Shown in pieces: positions 9,492 through 19,052 of a stretch of DNA of 64,000 nt. The position numbers and the translations under genes are program-made. The notes under the pieces are model-generated. The model searched no databases and was not told the DNA's origin. It saw only the letters and a list, made by a program, of their open reading frames with translations. Position 1 is the stretch's first letter; the number at the start of each line of letters is the position of its first letter. The stretch comes from Strigamia acuminata (lineage: Eukaryota; Arthropoda; Chilopoda; Geophilomorpha; Linotaeniidae), in contig OX442314.1 in NCBI GenBank assembly GCA_949358305.1, positions 7,557,060-7,621,059 of the forward strand, read 5' to 3'.

Positions 9492-12400
9492 CCAATTTGG
9501 GGTTGGATGAATCCCTTCACTGCCTTCAGTTTGGTGATATAAGGTGACAAATCCTGGATATTAATTGATTTCTCAATTGATCCGTCAGCAACTTTTCGTA
9601 ATGAATACGAGCCTCCTTTTAATACTGCTGTGATTTCCCAGGGGCCGTCTCGCTTTTCGGCGAAACCAGCGGTGATTCCCTTTTCTTTATTTGACAGTAT
9701 ATGTGTAGCTTTCCAGACTAGATCGCCAACAGCATACTGACAAATATGATATTTGTTGCGGTGAATCTTGTCATGTCGGACATAATTCTCCTGGATTTTC
9801 CGGTGCATTTCTTGATGTGCTCTTCTAAGCACATCCAGAATGCCATGTACGTATTCTTCGGGTTTGTTCTTATCGAACTTTACCCCGTGTTCCACCATAC
9901 GTGGATCGAATGGTAGTGGTACCGTTCTTCCCGTGTTCAGCATCATCGGGCTGAATCCGGTTGCATCCGAGATGGCCGTTCTCGTGGCAAACGCGAATTC
10001 GTTCAAGGTTCGTGGCCAGTGAGAGTGCACATCAGAATAAATTGCCAGCATCATCTTCAAGTCACGGTTAGCCCTTTCTGTCGGGTTAGCCGAGGCATGA
10101 TAGGGGCTGACATGTGCCATGTCTATGTGATGTTTTTTACAAAAATCACTATAGACAGTAGACACGAATTGTCTTCCATTATCCGACAATATCTTTTTGG
10201 GGTAGCCCCAGCGATGAAAAACGTCACTCATCTTGTTGACAATGCTCTCGCTAGAGGCCTTTGTCAACGCGAATACTTCAACCCATTTGGTGCAATGGTC
10301 TATTATCACTAATATCCATTGTAACTTCGATCGACCAGCGGGCTTGGGGCCCATCAAGTCGATACTCACGGTTTCCCATGGATTCGTCATATTATGCGGC
10401 GTGTAAGCCGCTCGATGTTTTCGGTGCTGGCTTGGCTTGTACTGCTGGCAATGCGGGCAACCACGGACATAGTTGCGCGTATCTCTAGTCATCTTTGGCC
10501 AATAATAAATGAGCTTTGCTCTTTCCAGAGTCTTGCTCATTCCTGCATGTCCACAAAGGGGGTGACCGTGACAGGCAAATAAAGCTCTTCTTACAAGAGA
10601 TTTAGGAATCACGGCCTTAAATCCATTTCCGGAGTCGTTCAACTCCTCTTCAAAGGTGGGACGGAAGAAAATGAGCATTTTACTACCGTCCTCCCCACTT
10701 TCATCCAAACAGTATCCAGCTATGGTATTTAGCCAGTCTAGATCTGTCTCTAATTCTTGATCTTCCTCACTTAACTTCAAGTGGGCCATAATCTTTTTAC
10801 AATCATCATCCAATAATTGTTCTGCGATTATTTCGGCTCGGGTTGGGGGAACTTGATTTAGTACATCGGTTAATGCACTAAATACTGTTGTTTGATGTTT
10901 CGTTTTGCCTTTCTCATTCACTTCCCCCTTTTCTCCAGAATTATTTGAATTTTCTTCATTTAATTCGGAGAAATCGTTAAAACGAACATTCACATTTGTT
11001 AGAAAGTGACGTCGTCCTTCTACTGGAATGACTTGAGTCTTCTTATTACCGGTCCATAGAGGATAGAATTGGTTAATTTCTACCGGCTCTATGTAATCGG
11101 TAATAGGCGTATCCATTGCAGATAACGGCGCTCTTGATAGAGCGTCGGCTACCTGGTTCAGGGCGCCTTTTCTGAACACAATCTTGAATGCTCCGCACTG
11201 GATTTTCACTGCCCAGCGACCAAATCGGCCGGATGGTTCTGGCGTTCTCATTAGCCAGCCTAACGCTTGCGCATCCGACTCCAGCGTGAACGTCGTGTAT
11301 TCCAAGTATGGGCGGAAGCGATCAACTGCCCACACAACTGCCAAACATTCCAGTTCGGGAGTGGAATAACGTTCTTCAGCCCCTCGTAAAACTCGGCTCG
11401 CATAAGCAACGGGTTTTGGGACCATCATCATTTTCTGTGTTTTTTCGTTAAACACTTCGACATCCTGGCAGAGGACTGCACCGAGCCCTGTATGGGACGC
11501 GTCAGTCATTACTACCATAGGTTTTGACATATCGGGCATATGTAAAACTTGTTTTTTATCGCACAAAATCTCTTTGATTTTCTCAAATGCGTCTATCTGT
11601 TCCTTACCCCACACAAAAGCAGCATTTTTATGCATGATTGAGGTGAGTGGTCTAGCGATATCCGCATGATTAGGAATAAACTTCCTAAAGAAATTGGACA
11701 GACCATGAAACCTCTGTATATCCTTTGAACAGGTGGGTTCGGGGAATTCCTTGACGGACTTGATTTTGTCTGGGTCAGCATTCAAACCTTCCGGTGTGAT
11801 ATAATGACCCAAGAATTTTAGTGAGGTTCTTCCAAATTTTGATTTGGCCTTGTTGATTGTTAAATTAGCTTTTTGGAGCTTTTCTAACACGTCCTTTATG
11901 TGGTCCAAGTGTTCTTTCCAGGAGTGGGAGAAGATGATCAAATCGTCCAAGTAGACGAGGACATGCTTATGCAGCGAGTCACCCATCACTCGGCTCATCA
12001 AGTTCTGGAAAGAACAAGGAGCATTGCAAAGACCAAAGGGCATCCTTTTAAATTGATAGTTTCCCTTTGGTGTGTAGAAGGCAGTTTTACAACGATCCTC
12101 CTCTTGCATCTCCATTTGATGATATCCCTGTGTTAGATCTAATGATGTGAAATACTTGGCCTTATTCGTACTGTGGATCAACAGGTCGATACTAGGCATT
12201 TGTATTGTGTCGAGTTCCGTAATTGCATTAAGCCAACGATAATCGATGCAGAGTCGATATTTGCCATTGGGCTTAGCTACAATCACGGGATGGCTGATGT
12301 ACGGGCCAGTTGCAGGCTCGATTAGACCATCGGCCTCCAACTCCTCGACTAATTCCGTCATTATGGCCTTCTTGGCCGGGTTGTACATTCGATAAGGTTG

Positions 12401-13396
12401 GACTCGCCATTTCGCATCTTTTTTCAAAGTGATTTTATGCTTGGCTAAGTTGGTGCAACCTACTTTGTCCCTAAAAACGTCTTTTATTGCTAAAATGACA
12501 GCTTTTAGTTGGTCCTTACGTTCGTCCGTACTATCACAGTCTGTGACAAGCTTTTCAGCCCAATCAGCAGGCGTGTGAGTCTCGGCGCCATTAGCATCGA
12601 GTGTACGGATACGTGCCAATTCACAGTCTGACTCTCTAGTTTCATAGGGAGCTGACCATCCAGGCATGGAATCGCATGTGAATGATCCTCTTTTCGCTCT
12701 TAGATCGATTCCGGCGCGTCGCATGAAGTTGTGGCCAATGATAAGATCACATACTCCATGTTTCAGGATAATAAAGTTGATTGGTGTATATTTTAGTCCG
12801 CCTGCCCACTTGACACAAAGTGTAATTTGTCCAAGTGGTACGTGACTAATTCCTACTGCACAAACTCGCATTCCCCGAGGACATTCTTGTATATAATCGG
12901 GTTCTGCGTTGGTTTGAGATAGAAGTTGCATTCCAATGAAACACTGGGTTGCACCAGAGTCCATTAGAGCATTGAACTTCAAACCTCCAATCTGAACTCT
13001 CATACGAGGGTCGTCAGAATGTCGGGCGGTCAGTGTTTTCACGAATGCCGTAACTCCGCGTTGATCTAAACGTCGGAGGTTACTGAATTTCTTCACATTC
13101 CACTTTCCACCGTGGTTGAAGATGCTGAGTCCCTCCAATTGTTTCGTCATTGCGTCGAATCCTTCCATCACGCCGCCAGTGTTACTGTTGGCGTGCTCTG
13201 CTGTAGGAATTAAATCAAGGTTCAAGTCGTCCCACTTGAATAGTTCCTTATTTAATTTGGTTGCAAGTACAATTGGTGGGGGTTTCTGATCCTTTCCAGA
13301 TAATTCAAATAAATCATCTGAAAATTCCGAGAAATCGAATGGGTCTGTTTTAATGGGGGCTGAAATGGTTGGTTCAACCCCCTCTAACAGTTTTTT
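9347..13396 (-). CDS. pol: G1 pol: protease, reverse transcriptase, RNase H, integrase
   Basis: The frame has no ATG of its own and is open from the slippery site at 13390-13396, so it is made as a Gag-Pol fusion by -1 frameshifting. The domains follow in gypsy order. The retropepsin has an LMDSGATQ active site near 12950-12965. The reverse transcriptase has the MPFGLCNAP motif and a YLDD active site near 11946-11957, and RNase H has a TDAS motif near 11500. The integrase has a zinc-binding H...H...CPHC, then the DD35E residues in SIDLMGP, SDNGRQF and NPTERANRD. A chromodomain is not evident. The integrase tail after about 9490 appears frame-shifted. It would copy element RNA into cDNA and insert it. 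It is closest to G5 pol, with which it shares the PR and RT sequence style. Confidence 0.93.
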   Translation of the reverse strand, partial: KKLLEGVEPTISAPIKTDPFDFSEFSDDLFELSGKDQKPPPIVLATKLNKELFKWDDLNLDLIPTAEHANSNTGGVMEGFDAMTKQLEGLSIFNHGGKWNVKKFSNLRRLDQRGVTAFVKTLTARHSDDPRMRVQIGGLKFNALMDSGATQCFIGMQLLSQTNAEPDYIQECPRGMRVCAVGISHVPLGQITLCVKWAGGLKYTPINFIILKHGVCDLIIGHNFMRRAGIDLRAKRGSFTCDSMPGWSAPYETRESDCELARIRTLDANGAETHTPADWAEKLVTDCDSTDERKDQLKAVILAIKDVFRDKVGCTNLAKHKITLKKDAKWRVQPYRMYNPAKKAIMTELVEELEADGLIEPATGPYISHPVIVAKPNGKYRLCIDYRWLNAITELDTIQMPSIDLLIHSTNKAKYFTSLDLTQGYHQMEMQEEDRCKTAFYTPKGNYQFKRMPFGLCNAPCSFQNLMSRVMGDSLHKHVLVYLDDLIIFSHSWKEHLDHIKDVLEKLQKANLTINKAKSKFGRTSLKFLGHYITPEGLNADPDKIKSVKEFPEPTCSKDIQRFHGLSNFFRKFIPNHADIARPLTSIMHKNAAFVWGKEQIDAFEKIKEILCDKKQVLHMPDMSKPMVVMTDASHTGLGAVLCQDVEVFNEKTQKMMMVPKPVAYASRVLRGAEERYSTPELECLAVVWAVDRFRPYLEYTTFTLESDAQALGWLMRTPEPSGRFGRWAVKIQCGAFKIVFRKGALNQVADALSRAPLSAMDTPITDYIEPVEINQFYPLWTGNKKTQVIPVEGRRHFLTNVNVRFNDFSELNEENSNNSGEKGEVNEKGKTKHQTTVFSALTDVLNQVPPTRAEIIAEQLLDDDCKKIMAHLKLSEEDQELETDLDWLNTIAGYCLDESGEDGSKMLIFFRPTFEEELNDSGNGFKAVIPKSLVRRALFACHGHPLCGHAGMSKTLERAKLIYYWPKMTRDTRNYVRGCPHCQQYKPSQHRKHRAAYTPHNMTNPWETVSIDLMGPKPAGRSKLQWILVIIDHCTKWVEVFALTKASSESIVNKMSDVFHRWGYPKKILSDNGRQFVSTVYSDFCKKHHIDMAHVSPYHASANPTERANRDLKMMLAIYSDVHSHWPRTLNEFAFATRTAISDATGFSPMMLNTGRTVPLPFDPRMVEHGVKFDKNKPEEYVHGILDVLRRAHQEMHRKIQENYVRHDKIHRNKYHICQYAVGDLVWKATHILSNKEKGITAGFAEKRDGPWEITAVLKGGSYSLRKVADGSIEKSINIQDLSPYITKLKAVKGFIQPQIGWTNTSLSRNRQKKRLSPWKRRIPSKTIFSNPRTKSLRELSKITNLNI

Positions 13397-15675
13397 GACT
13401 CCTCTGTTTTTTCTGTCGAGCTTGTAGGAGCTTTCAAGAATTTTGTAAGCAGATCGGTAACTGAGCTGTGAAGAGACTTTTGAAGAGACGACTGCAATGT
13501 TGATTGTAAATCGCCTAGTTTCTTGTCTAGAAGTTCGGTCGTAACCCAGTTAGGTCTAGGCCGTTTTACATCATCGGGCGTAGCTTGTGAGCTCGCCGGA
13601 CGTTTATTCGCGGGATCTGCTTTATTCTTATTTAGCCATTTCGGGCATTCCCGTTTGAAGTGCCCTGTTTCATGACAGTAAAAACACTTCCCGGACTTGG
13701 TCTCCATGTGGTTAATATAGATGGTCTCCATCGATTCTTCGTCTCCGCTTTCAACTTCAATGTCACTTTCCACTTGGGTAATTGGTTCATAACCGACAGT
13801 GGAACTCTTGAGTGATGGTCTAGATGCGAATTTGTTATCTTTTGCCTTTGTCGAGGCATTGGATGCTGGGAATTCGCTGTTGTCAAACTCGAGACGCGCA
13901 GAATGTTGCTTTTTGTTTTCAAACATACAGCGATGTTTTCCCACGAAATAAATGATTTCTTCAACTGTACTTTCACCGTACAGGTCCTTGTTCATCAATA
14001 ACATAAAGCTTTCATCAGTTACATTATCGAACAGGTGGTCTATACCTTCTCTACTTCCGGGTGCAATCTTCCCTTGCGCTTTGGAAAAACGCAACAGAAA
14101 ATCATATAAGCTTTCGTCAGCTCTCTGGATTACATTTTTCAGTCGTCTTGCTCGCGTGAGCGGGACGAGATCAAAACGTCTTAGAAAAGCGTCCTCGAAA
14201 ATTTCCCAACTTGTGAAACGTCGTTTCTCTTGCCTGAACCATGTTTGCGCATGGCCCAGTAAATAACCTGGAATGATTTCATGTACCATATTGTCTAATG
14301 TTATTTCTCGTAACATTGAAACTGATTTCACGACTTCCAAAAATCTGGACACGTCTTCCTGCTTTCCTTCAAAAGCTGGAATTTCTATTCCTTTACAGAT
14401 GAATTTCCTATTTGGTTGTGGTTGCGATTGGGTATTTCGCACATTTCCCGACAATCTCTGAACTAGTAAGTTCATGTCGTCTTGCGACAGAGTGGGGGCA
14501 GTGCTACTCGCACTGTTTCCCCTCCGTGGCGGTGGAGAATCTGAACGTTGAAAATAACTGGGAGGGAGCAAGTTAGGATTATCGGTGTGATGTCCCCCTT
14601 GCCCTCCTTGTCCCCCTTGTCCCCCTGGCTGGGGTGGACGGGGCTCATTTCTTCGACTCCCCCTTGCAGGAGGTGGCGAATATGAGCGTTGAAACTCATC
14701 TGGTCGTGGTGGCGAGGAATGACGGAATCTCCCCTGGCTGGGGGAGTTATAACCGTGATTCGTCCGATAATCTTCGTAATTTGGCCGAAATTCCTCATAC
14801 CCTATTTGAGCACGGGGAATAATTGGCGACGGCGACTTCTCCCGACGCAAGGCAGGCAAGTTCGGCCTTCTTCGCGGTGACTCGAAATGTGTATGAGGTT
14901 GAATTGGATTTGGGTCCACATCTCGTACTTCGTCGCGAACTCGTTGTTGGAAGCGTTCGATCGGATCGGCCGGAAATTTTCTAGTCGGAAATTCCTGCTG
15001 CGCCCCGTAATCAACAGGGGTTTTCAACGTTGAGGTTTGATCCCTAATTTCTTGTTGGAAACGTCGTATGGCTTCGGAGGGATGCTTAGGTGGATAAGCA
15101 ACTCTCCTCGGCGGAATTTCCTGTTCCAACACTAGCGGGAGTGCAGGAATAGGCTGTTGGTTACGCCGTTCAGGGACAATGGCCTGCGACTCGCTCGCGA
15201 CTTTGTCCACTACAGACGGTCGTTGTACGTTGTCCGTACGTTCAACCAGTAGGAGTTCATCTGACTTTGGAGTCGATGCACGTGGTTCTGTCGTTTGTTC
15301 CTTACTTGGAGAAGTAGGGTTAACGACTCGTAATGGAGGTGGAGCGGGTGGCGGGTCACGCGACTTCTCGTAAGTTGCCGGCGGCCCTCCGTTGATGCCT
15401 CCGCGGTTCAGTTCCAACTCGTCCGCTGATCGGCCGGAACGGTCGGACGAACCTCCCGGCTGTTGATTGCGAGCCATATACTGTTTGGCTTCGGTCAGCG
15501 AACCGAAGAAACGTACATCTAAATTGAAGTGGCGACAATACGCCCGCAAATCCTCGTCGGCGTCGTACTGCGTGCTTTCCTCCGTTATAGGAGTAAGCTG
15601 GTTCCGCGATTGATTCTCGTCCTCCTGATCTCTCGTTTGATTCAGGGTGTCGAATAAATTACGATGATGTGTCAT
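13384..15675 (-). CDS. gag: G1 gag: capsid and nucleocapsid
   Basis: I start it at the ATG at 15675 (MTHHRNLFDTLN), giving 763 residues. The frame stays open for 63 codons upstream, but that part looks like untranslated leader. Residues to about 400 are Pro/Arg/Gly-rich and disordered-looking. A gypsy-type capsid region follows (a stretch around FTSWEIFEDAFLRRFD), then one CCHC knuckle, CFYCHETGHFKREC, near 13645-13690. The frame ends TCA AAA AAC TGT TAG, which carries the frameshift site. An N-terminal motif (FFGSLTEAKQYMARNQ) has counterparts in G2 and G5 gag. It packages element RNA in a cytoplasmic particle by family analogy. Confidence 0.9.
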   Translation of the reverse strand: MTHHRNLFDTLNQTRDQEDENQSRNQLTPITEESTQYDADEDLRAYCRHFNLDVRFFGSLTEAKQYMARNQQPGGSSDRSGRSADELELNRGGINGGPPATYEKSRDPPPAPPPLRVVNPTSPSKEQTTEPRASTPKSDELLLVERTDNVQRPSVVDKVASESQAIVPERRNQQPIPALPLVLEQEIPPRRVAYPPKHPSEAIRRFQQEIRDQTSTLKTPVDYGAQQEFPTRKFPADPIERFQQRVRDEVRDVDPNPIQPHTHFESPRRRPNLPALRREKSPSPIIPRAQIGYEEFRPNYEDYRTNHGYNSPSQGRFRHSSPPRPDEFQRSYSPPPARGSRRNEPRPPQPGGQGGQGGQGGHHTDNPNLLPPSYFQRSDSPPPRRGNSASSTAPTLSQDDMNLLVQRLSGNVRNTQSQPQPNRKFICKGIEIPAFEGKQEDVSRFLEVVKSVSMLREITLDNMVHEIIPGYLLGHAQTWFRQEKRRFTSWEIFEDAFLRRFDLVPLTRARRLKNVIQRADESLYDFLLRFSKAQGKIAPGSREGIDHLFDNVTDESFMLLMNKDLYGESTVEEIIYFVGKHRCMFENKKQHSARLEFDNSEFPASNASTKAKDNKFASRPSLKSSTVGYEPITQVESDIEVESGDEESMETIYINHMETKSGKCFYCHETGHFKRECPKWLNKNKADPANKRPASSQATPDDVKRPRPNWVTTELLDKKLGDLQSTLQSSLQKSLHSSVTDLLTKFLKAPTSSTEKTEESKNC
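13390..13396 (-). promoter_or_regulatory. -1 ribosomal frameshift site A AAA AAC (G1 gag/pol)
   Basis: On the minus strand the zero frame reads TCA AAA AAC TGT TAG. A AAA AAC is a canonical -1 slippery heptamer. Moving to -1 avoids the stop and enters an open frame continuous with pol. The same heptamer occurs at the same place in G5 and twice in G2. Confidence 0.85.
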
Positions 15676-17125
15676 GATATTTTTGTTCAAAAATATGAAA
15701 ACACAAAGTGAAAAGTTGAAAAATTGGCGATAGATTCGGTGTGAGATTACGTACCGTTTAGTACGTAACCGACAAAATCGAACAACAACAAAAATTGGCG
15801 ATAGGTTCGGTGTTAAAACATGTACTGTGGGGTACACGAAAAACAACAAGAAAATAACGCCCAAAAAATAGATTAGAGTACTGAGGATTTTAATACAACA
15901 ACTAGCGCGGAGAAACAGTCACGCCTAAATTAAAACTAGAGAAAGAATAGTACAACTGATTCTTTAAACTTGGTGTGGGCAAAACACACTTAAACTACAA
16001 AAATGAAATACACTTTTTATACTAAACTAGCGCTTAGGAAGGTGCGCTTTAAACTACAATGTTTTAACAAAATTACACTTAACTTTACGGCTTTTCGGAT
16101 GCAAAATGGTCCAAACGAACAAGGTGGTCACGGTCCAAAATGGTGGTCAAGAGACGTCCAGTCAGTGTGGATGCAAGAATGCAAGTGGTCTTCACACTTC
16201 CCAAAAAATGAATTTTGGGGGTTAATCCGTTCAGTGGGATTGGACGAATGAAAAAATGACACATTTGACGTGTGTCACTCATTCATCACCCAACAATGCA
16301 TTTCCTTTTCTGGATATGCCACCCACTGAGTTTTGGTCCAAATTCTTTTTCGAGAATTTGAACTTTGCCATTCTTGTCAGCAAGATTAACCTGTTTTTTA
16401 AGACAAGTCAAAATCGCCCATTCTCCACAGCTGCTTGACAATCTCCAGTCTCTTTGTAAAGAGAAAATTGTTTTTATTTCTTTTTCGGGAAATAATCACA
16501 AAATACTACCATTAGCCACATTTTTGGTGAGAAAATATGACTTTTTCAGACTACCATCCAAGTGTCGTTAACTTTTCGTTCAAAAAGTTAAAGTTCAAGC
16601 ATTTTGATTAGAAATAACTTAAACAATGGACAGCATCGTAAATTCTTCTAGTTGTAGAAACTTCTGTTTGTTTGTCGAGAATCAAAACTTTTTATTCAAA
16701 AGAAATGATCCAACAAACGTCTGGCACATTTATTTATATTTTTCGCGAAATAATAAATAACGTACGGTAGTCTACTTGTTACACATTCTTGTGAGGAAAA
16801 TGCAACTAGACTCGGGAAACAATGTTCAATCAATATTTCGATTAAAATATTAACAACACTGTGAAATTTGTAATTATATTTTTCTTTTTCGAGAGAAAAT
16901 ACAACAAACAAATCAATAATCGTAATTTTCTCGTTAAAGAAAATCACAACACGAACAAAACGGTTATAAATTTCTTTTTTAAGAAAATTTACAACGCGGA
17001 CATTTAGTCATAATTTTCTGGTTAGAAAAAATACAACTCAGCCATAATTTTCTTGGTAAAGAAAAATTACAACAAAAATGTCAAAATTCAAAATTTTACC
17101 TAAGTTCACTTTTAGCTTGCAACCT
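15676..17125 (-). other. G1 leader between primer site and gag
   Basis: About 1.45 kb upstream of gag on the element strand, with no long coding-like ORF. It contains the repeated small hairpins at about 16860-17085. Closer to gag are motifs repeated around 'ggtccaaa' and 'tggtc' (16100-16170). It probably holds the RNA packaging and translation-control signals. Confidence 0.6.
16860..17085 (-). repeat. Row of short hairpins in the G1 leader
   Basis: At least five imperfect units, spaced about 35-60 bp, of the type (minus strand) GTTGTAATTTTCTTTA followed by a short loop and AGAAAATTA. Visible copies are near 16875, 16930, 16970, 17010 and 17055 on the plus strand. Each is an inverted TTTTCTT/AAGAAAA pair followed by 'acaac' (plus strand). 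The stems are AU-rich and short. Confidence 0.65.
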
Positions 17126-17143
17126 ATCTCGGTAGAACCTCCA
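17126..17143 (-). other. G1 primer-binding site, tRNA-Gln type
   Basis: Minus strand TGGAGGTTCTACCGAGAT, two bases inside the 5' LTR end. It complements the remembered 3' end of animal tRNA-Gln (ATCTCGGTGGAACCTCCA) at 17 of 18 positions. The unusual U before CCA in that tRNA is matched. G5 has the same 18 bases. Confidence 0.75.
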
Positions 17144-17145
17144 CG

Positions 17146-18844
17146 TGTGACGATGACCTTTCGATGACGCTATCCGCTCAAAATGTGTATTTTGGCATAA
17201 CAAGCAAGTCTATCAATTCTAGTAGTTGAGAGATAAGTTAACAAACCTAAAGTGTGAACTGGGTAAAATAATGACACATGCGGTTATCAAGACATAACAT
17301 ATTTATTGATATATAAATATAATCACCGTAAAGTGATTATATTAATCAATTTGCATAAACTATAGTTACACAATAACTATGCCGACAAATGGCCAAAGGA
17401 ATTCTCGATTAAACTATACATATAGTTGCCTGTGCGGCGCTATAATAATATCAATCGGCTTCGTCCTGGTAAGATGTCGTCTGAATCGGTCGATTATTTG
17501 GTCCTGGTTCGAATCTGTAATGAAAGGGTTAGTATCCGAGGACTTCCGGTTGACTGTATCTGCATCGCCACAAACTTGGGGCGGTTATTGGTTTAAATGG
17601 CTTGTGAGAGCCATTTACCAATTGACCTCTTATAAATGTTTTAAGACATATATAATTGGTGTGATACGTCAAATGGTTCTTCATACGAGAGTAAACTGTT
17701 GTAAGTTTACAATCATAACTTCTGGTTCCGTGTAATGGATGTATTTATTAGAGTATTACTTTTCAGTAAATACTCGTAATAATTCTGCTTACGTAAAGTT
17801 GGCAATTTAGCTACACATTTACTGGCAAGTAGATGCTAATGTAGCTAGTCTTCAGTTTTGTACAGTTCTGGAAGAAGTATCCGTGTTTATGCACAATGTT
17901 GAGTTGTGACATAAACTAGCTGGGGATTTAATCTAACTAAACTTTTCCGAGTTTAGTTATTTCAACCCTAATGTTACATTTTCGACACGCTGTTCGGCAG
18001 CCGTGGTTTACTGTAACTGGCAGGCCTTGTGGAACACTTGTTGAATTATATCCGGCCCGACGGGATTCTTACTACTCATCGCCGCGACCTGATCTCCTCA
18101 CGGCCACACAGCCGTCATCGGGCACCCGGACATGGAGGCATCATATCACCCATCTCCACGTCAAGTGTACGCCGTATGTAGGTTGTCATAGGCCCGCAGT
18201 ATAAGGGGCATTGACTGCGCAATCAACAGACAAGCAAGTGTCTGCGCAATCAACATGACAACCGGAGTAGTAGAAAGGGCTCAAGAAAACATATAGTCAA
18301 ATATCTGGTCAAGAGCGAGCTACTTCCTGTTGCGAGGAAGTATATACTCGGGGAAAACAATAGCTTGGCCACTGCTCCAATGAGAGCAATGGTCCTGCAA
18401 ATCCCCCCAATCACTGGTCACCGTGATGGGATACTCAGAGCACATTTCCAGTCCAGGTGGTCAACAGGAACTGGATACTCAGGCCATAGCTCTCTGCTAG
18501 GTCGGGACAGGAACTGGATAGCGAGGAACACTTTTGGATTAAGTCTTTCAACTTGATCCGCGGGGGTCCACGCTTGGAGCAGGTGTGAGGGGGAGATTTA
18601 ATCCCCTAAACCTAGTTTTTGAGGTAACTTTGCAGAGTTACCACAAAACAACATAATATCTGTATTTATTTCCATAAATATAAGATAAAGTCGACTCTCT
18701 GCCTTAAAATCACATAAAAGTTATATTTTATGTGACTTTACATCAAGTGACAAATTCTATTCGAATTTGCCGCTTATGGACGTCAGCGCCATCTATCGGT
18801 GGGATTTGGCATGATATCGCGTAAACAATACCGTGTTCGTCATA
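17146..18844 (-). repeat. G1 5' LTR (1699 bp)
   Basis: I saw no difference from 3601-5299. It would hold the promoter and start of the genomic RNA, reading leftwards. It is followed on the right by the AGTT target duplication and then G4 sequence. Confidence 0.95.
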
Positions 18845-18847
18845 AGT

Positions 18848-19033
18848 TGTTAACCCTCATGTATTGTTCGCGATGGATGATGAGTTATAACTGAAGTTTT
18901 TATTGTTTCTCGTTAACAATACATTTGGTTCATTTATTTATTACAACGTGCTATTATTGTATCACTGCAATTACCTCTCTGTATAAATTATATTTAGTTT
19001 TTATACACTCTCTTTAATAAAGCTAACTTATCA
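18848..19033 (-). repeat. Candidate 3' LTR of G4 (186 bp)
   Basis: Plus strand TGTTAACCC...ACTTATCA; in element orientation it reads TGATAAG...GGTTAACA, with TG...CA ends. It lies just downstream of the pol stop with no strong polypurine tract. No second copy is found in the window, so the boundaries are inferred from the ends only. Confidence 0.45.
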
Positions 19034-19052
19034 CTTTTCAAGCTTTAGGCAT

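Larger units (their letters stand above)
3601..18844 (-). mobile_element. G1: complete Ty3/gypsy retrotransposon, 15.2 kb
   Basis: The LTRs are at 3601-5299 and 17146-18844, with a 4-bp target duplication AGTT (3597-3600 and 18845-18848). Reading the minus strand from the right: 5' LTR, tRNA-Gln-type primer site, a 1.45-kb leader with repeated hairpins, gag, pol in the -1 frame, a 1.36-kb gap, a third ORF, a polypurine tract and the 3' LTR. I saw no difference between the two LTRs, so the insertion is recent. It landed on the edge of the G4 LTR. The element is unusually long for gypsy because of the 1.7-kb LTRs and the third ORF. gag and RT-integrase are open; a frame change in the integrase tail may be a defect. 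Confidence 0.93.
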
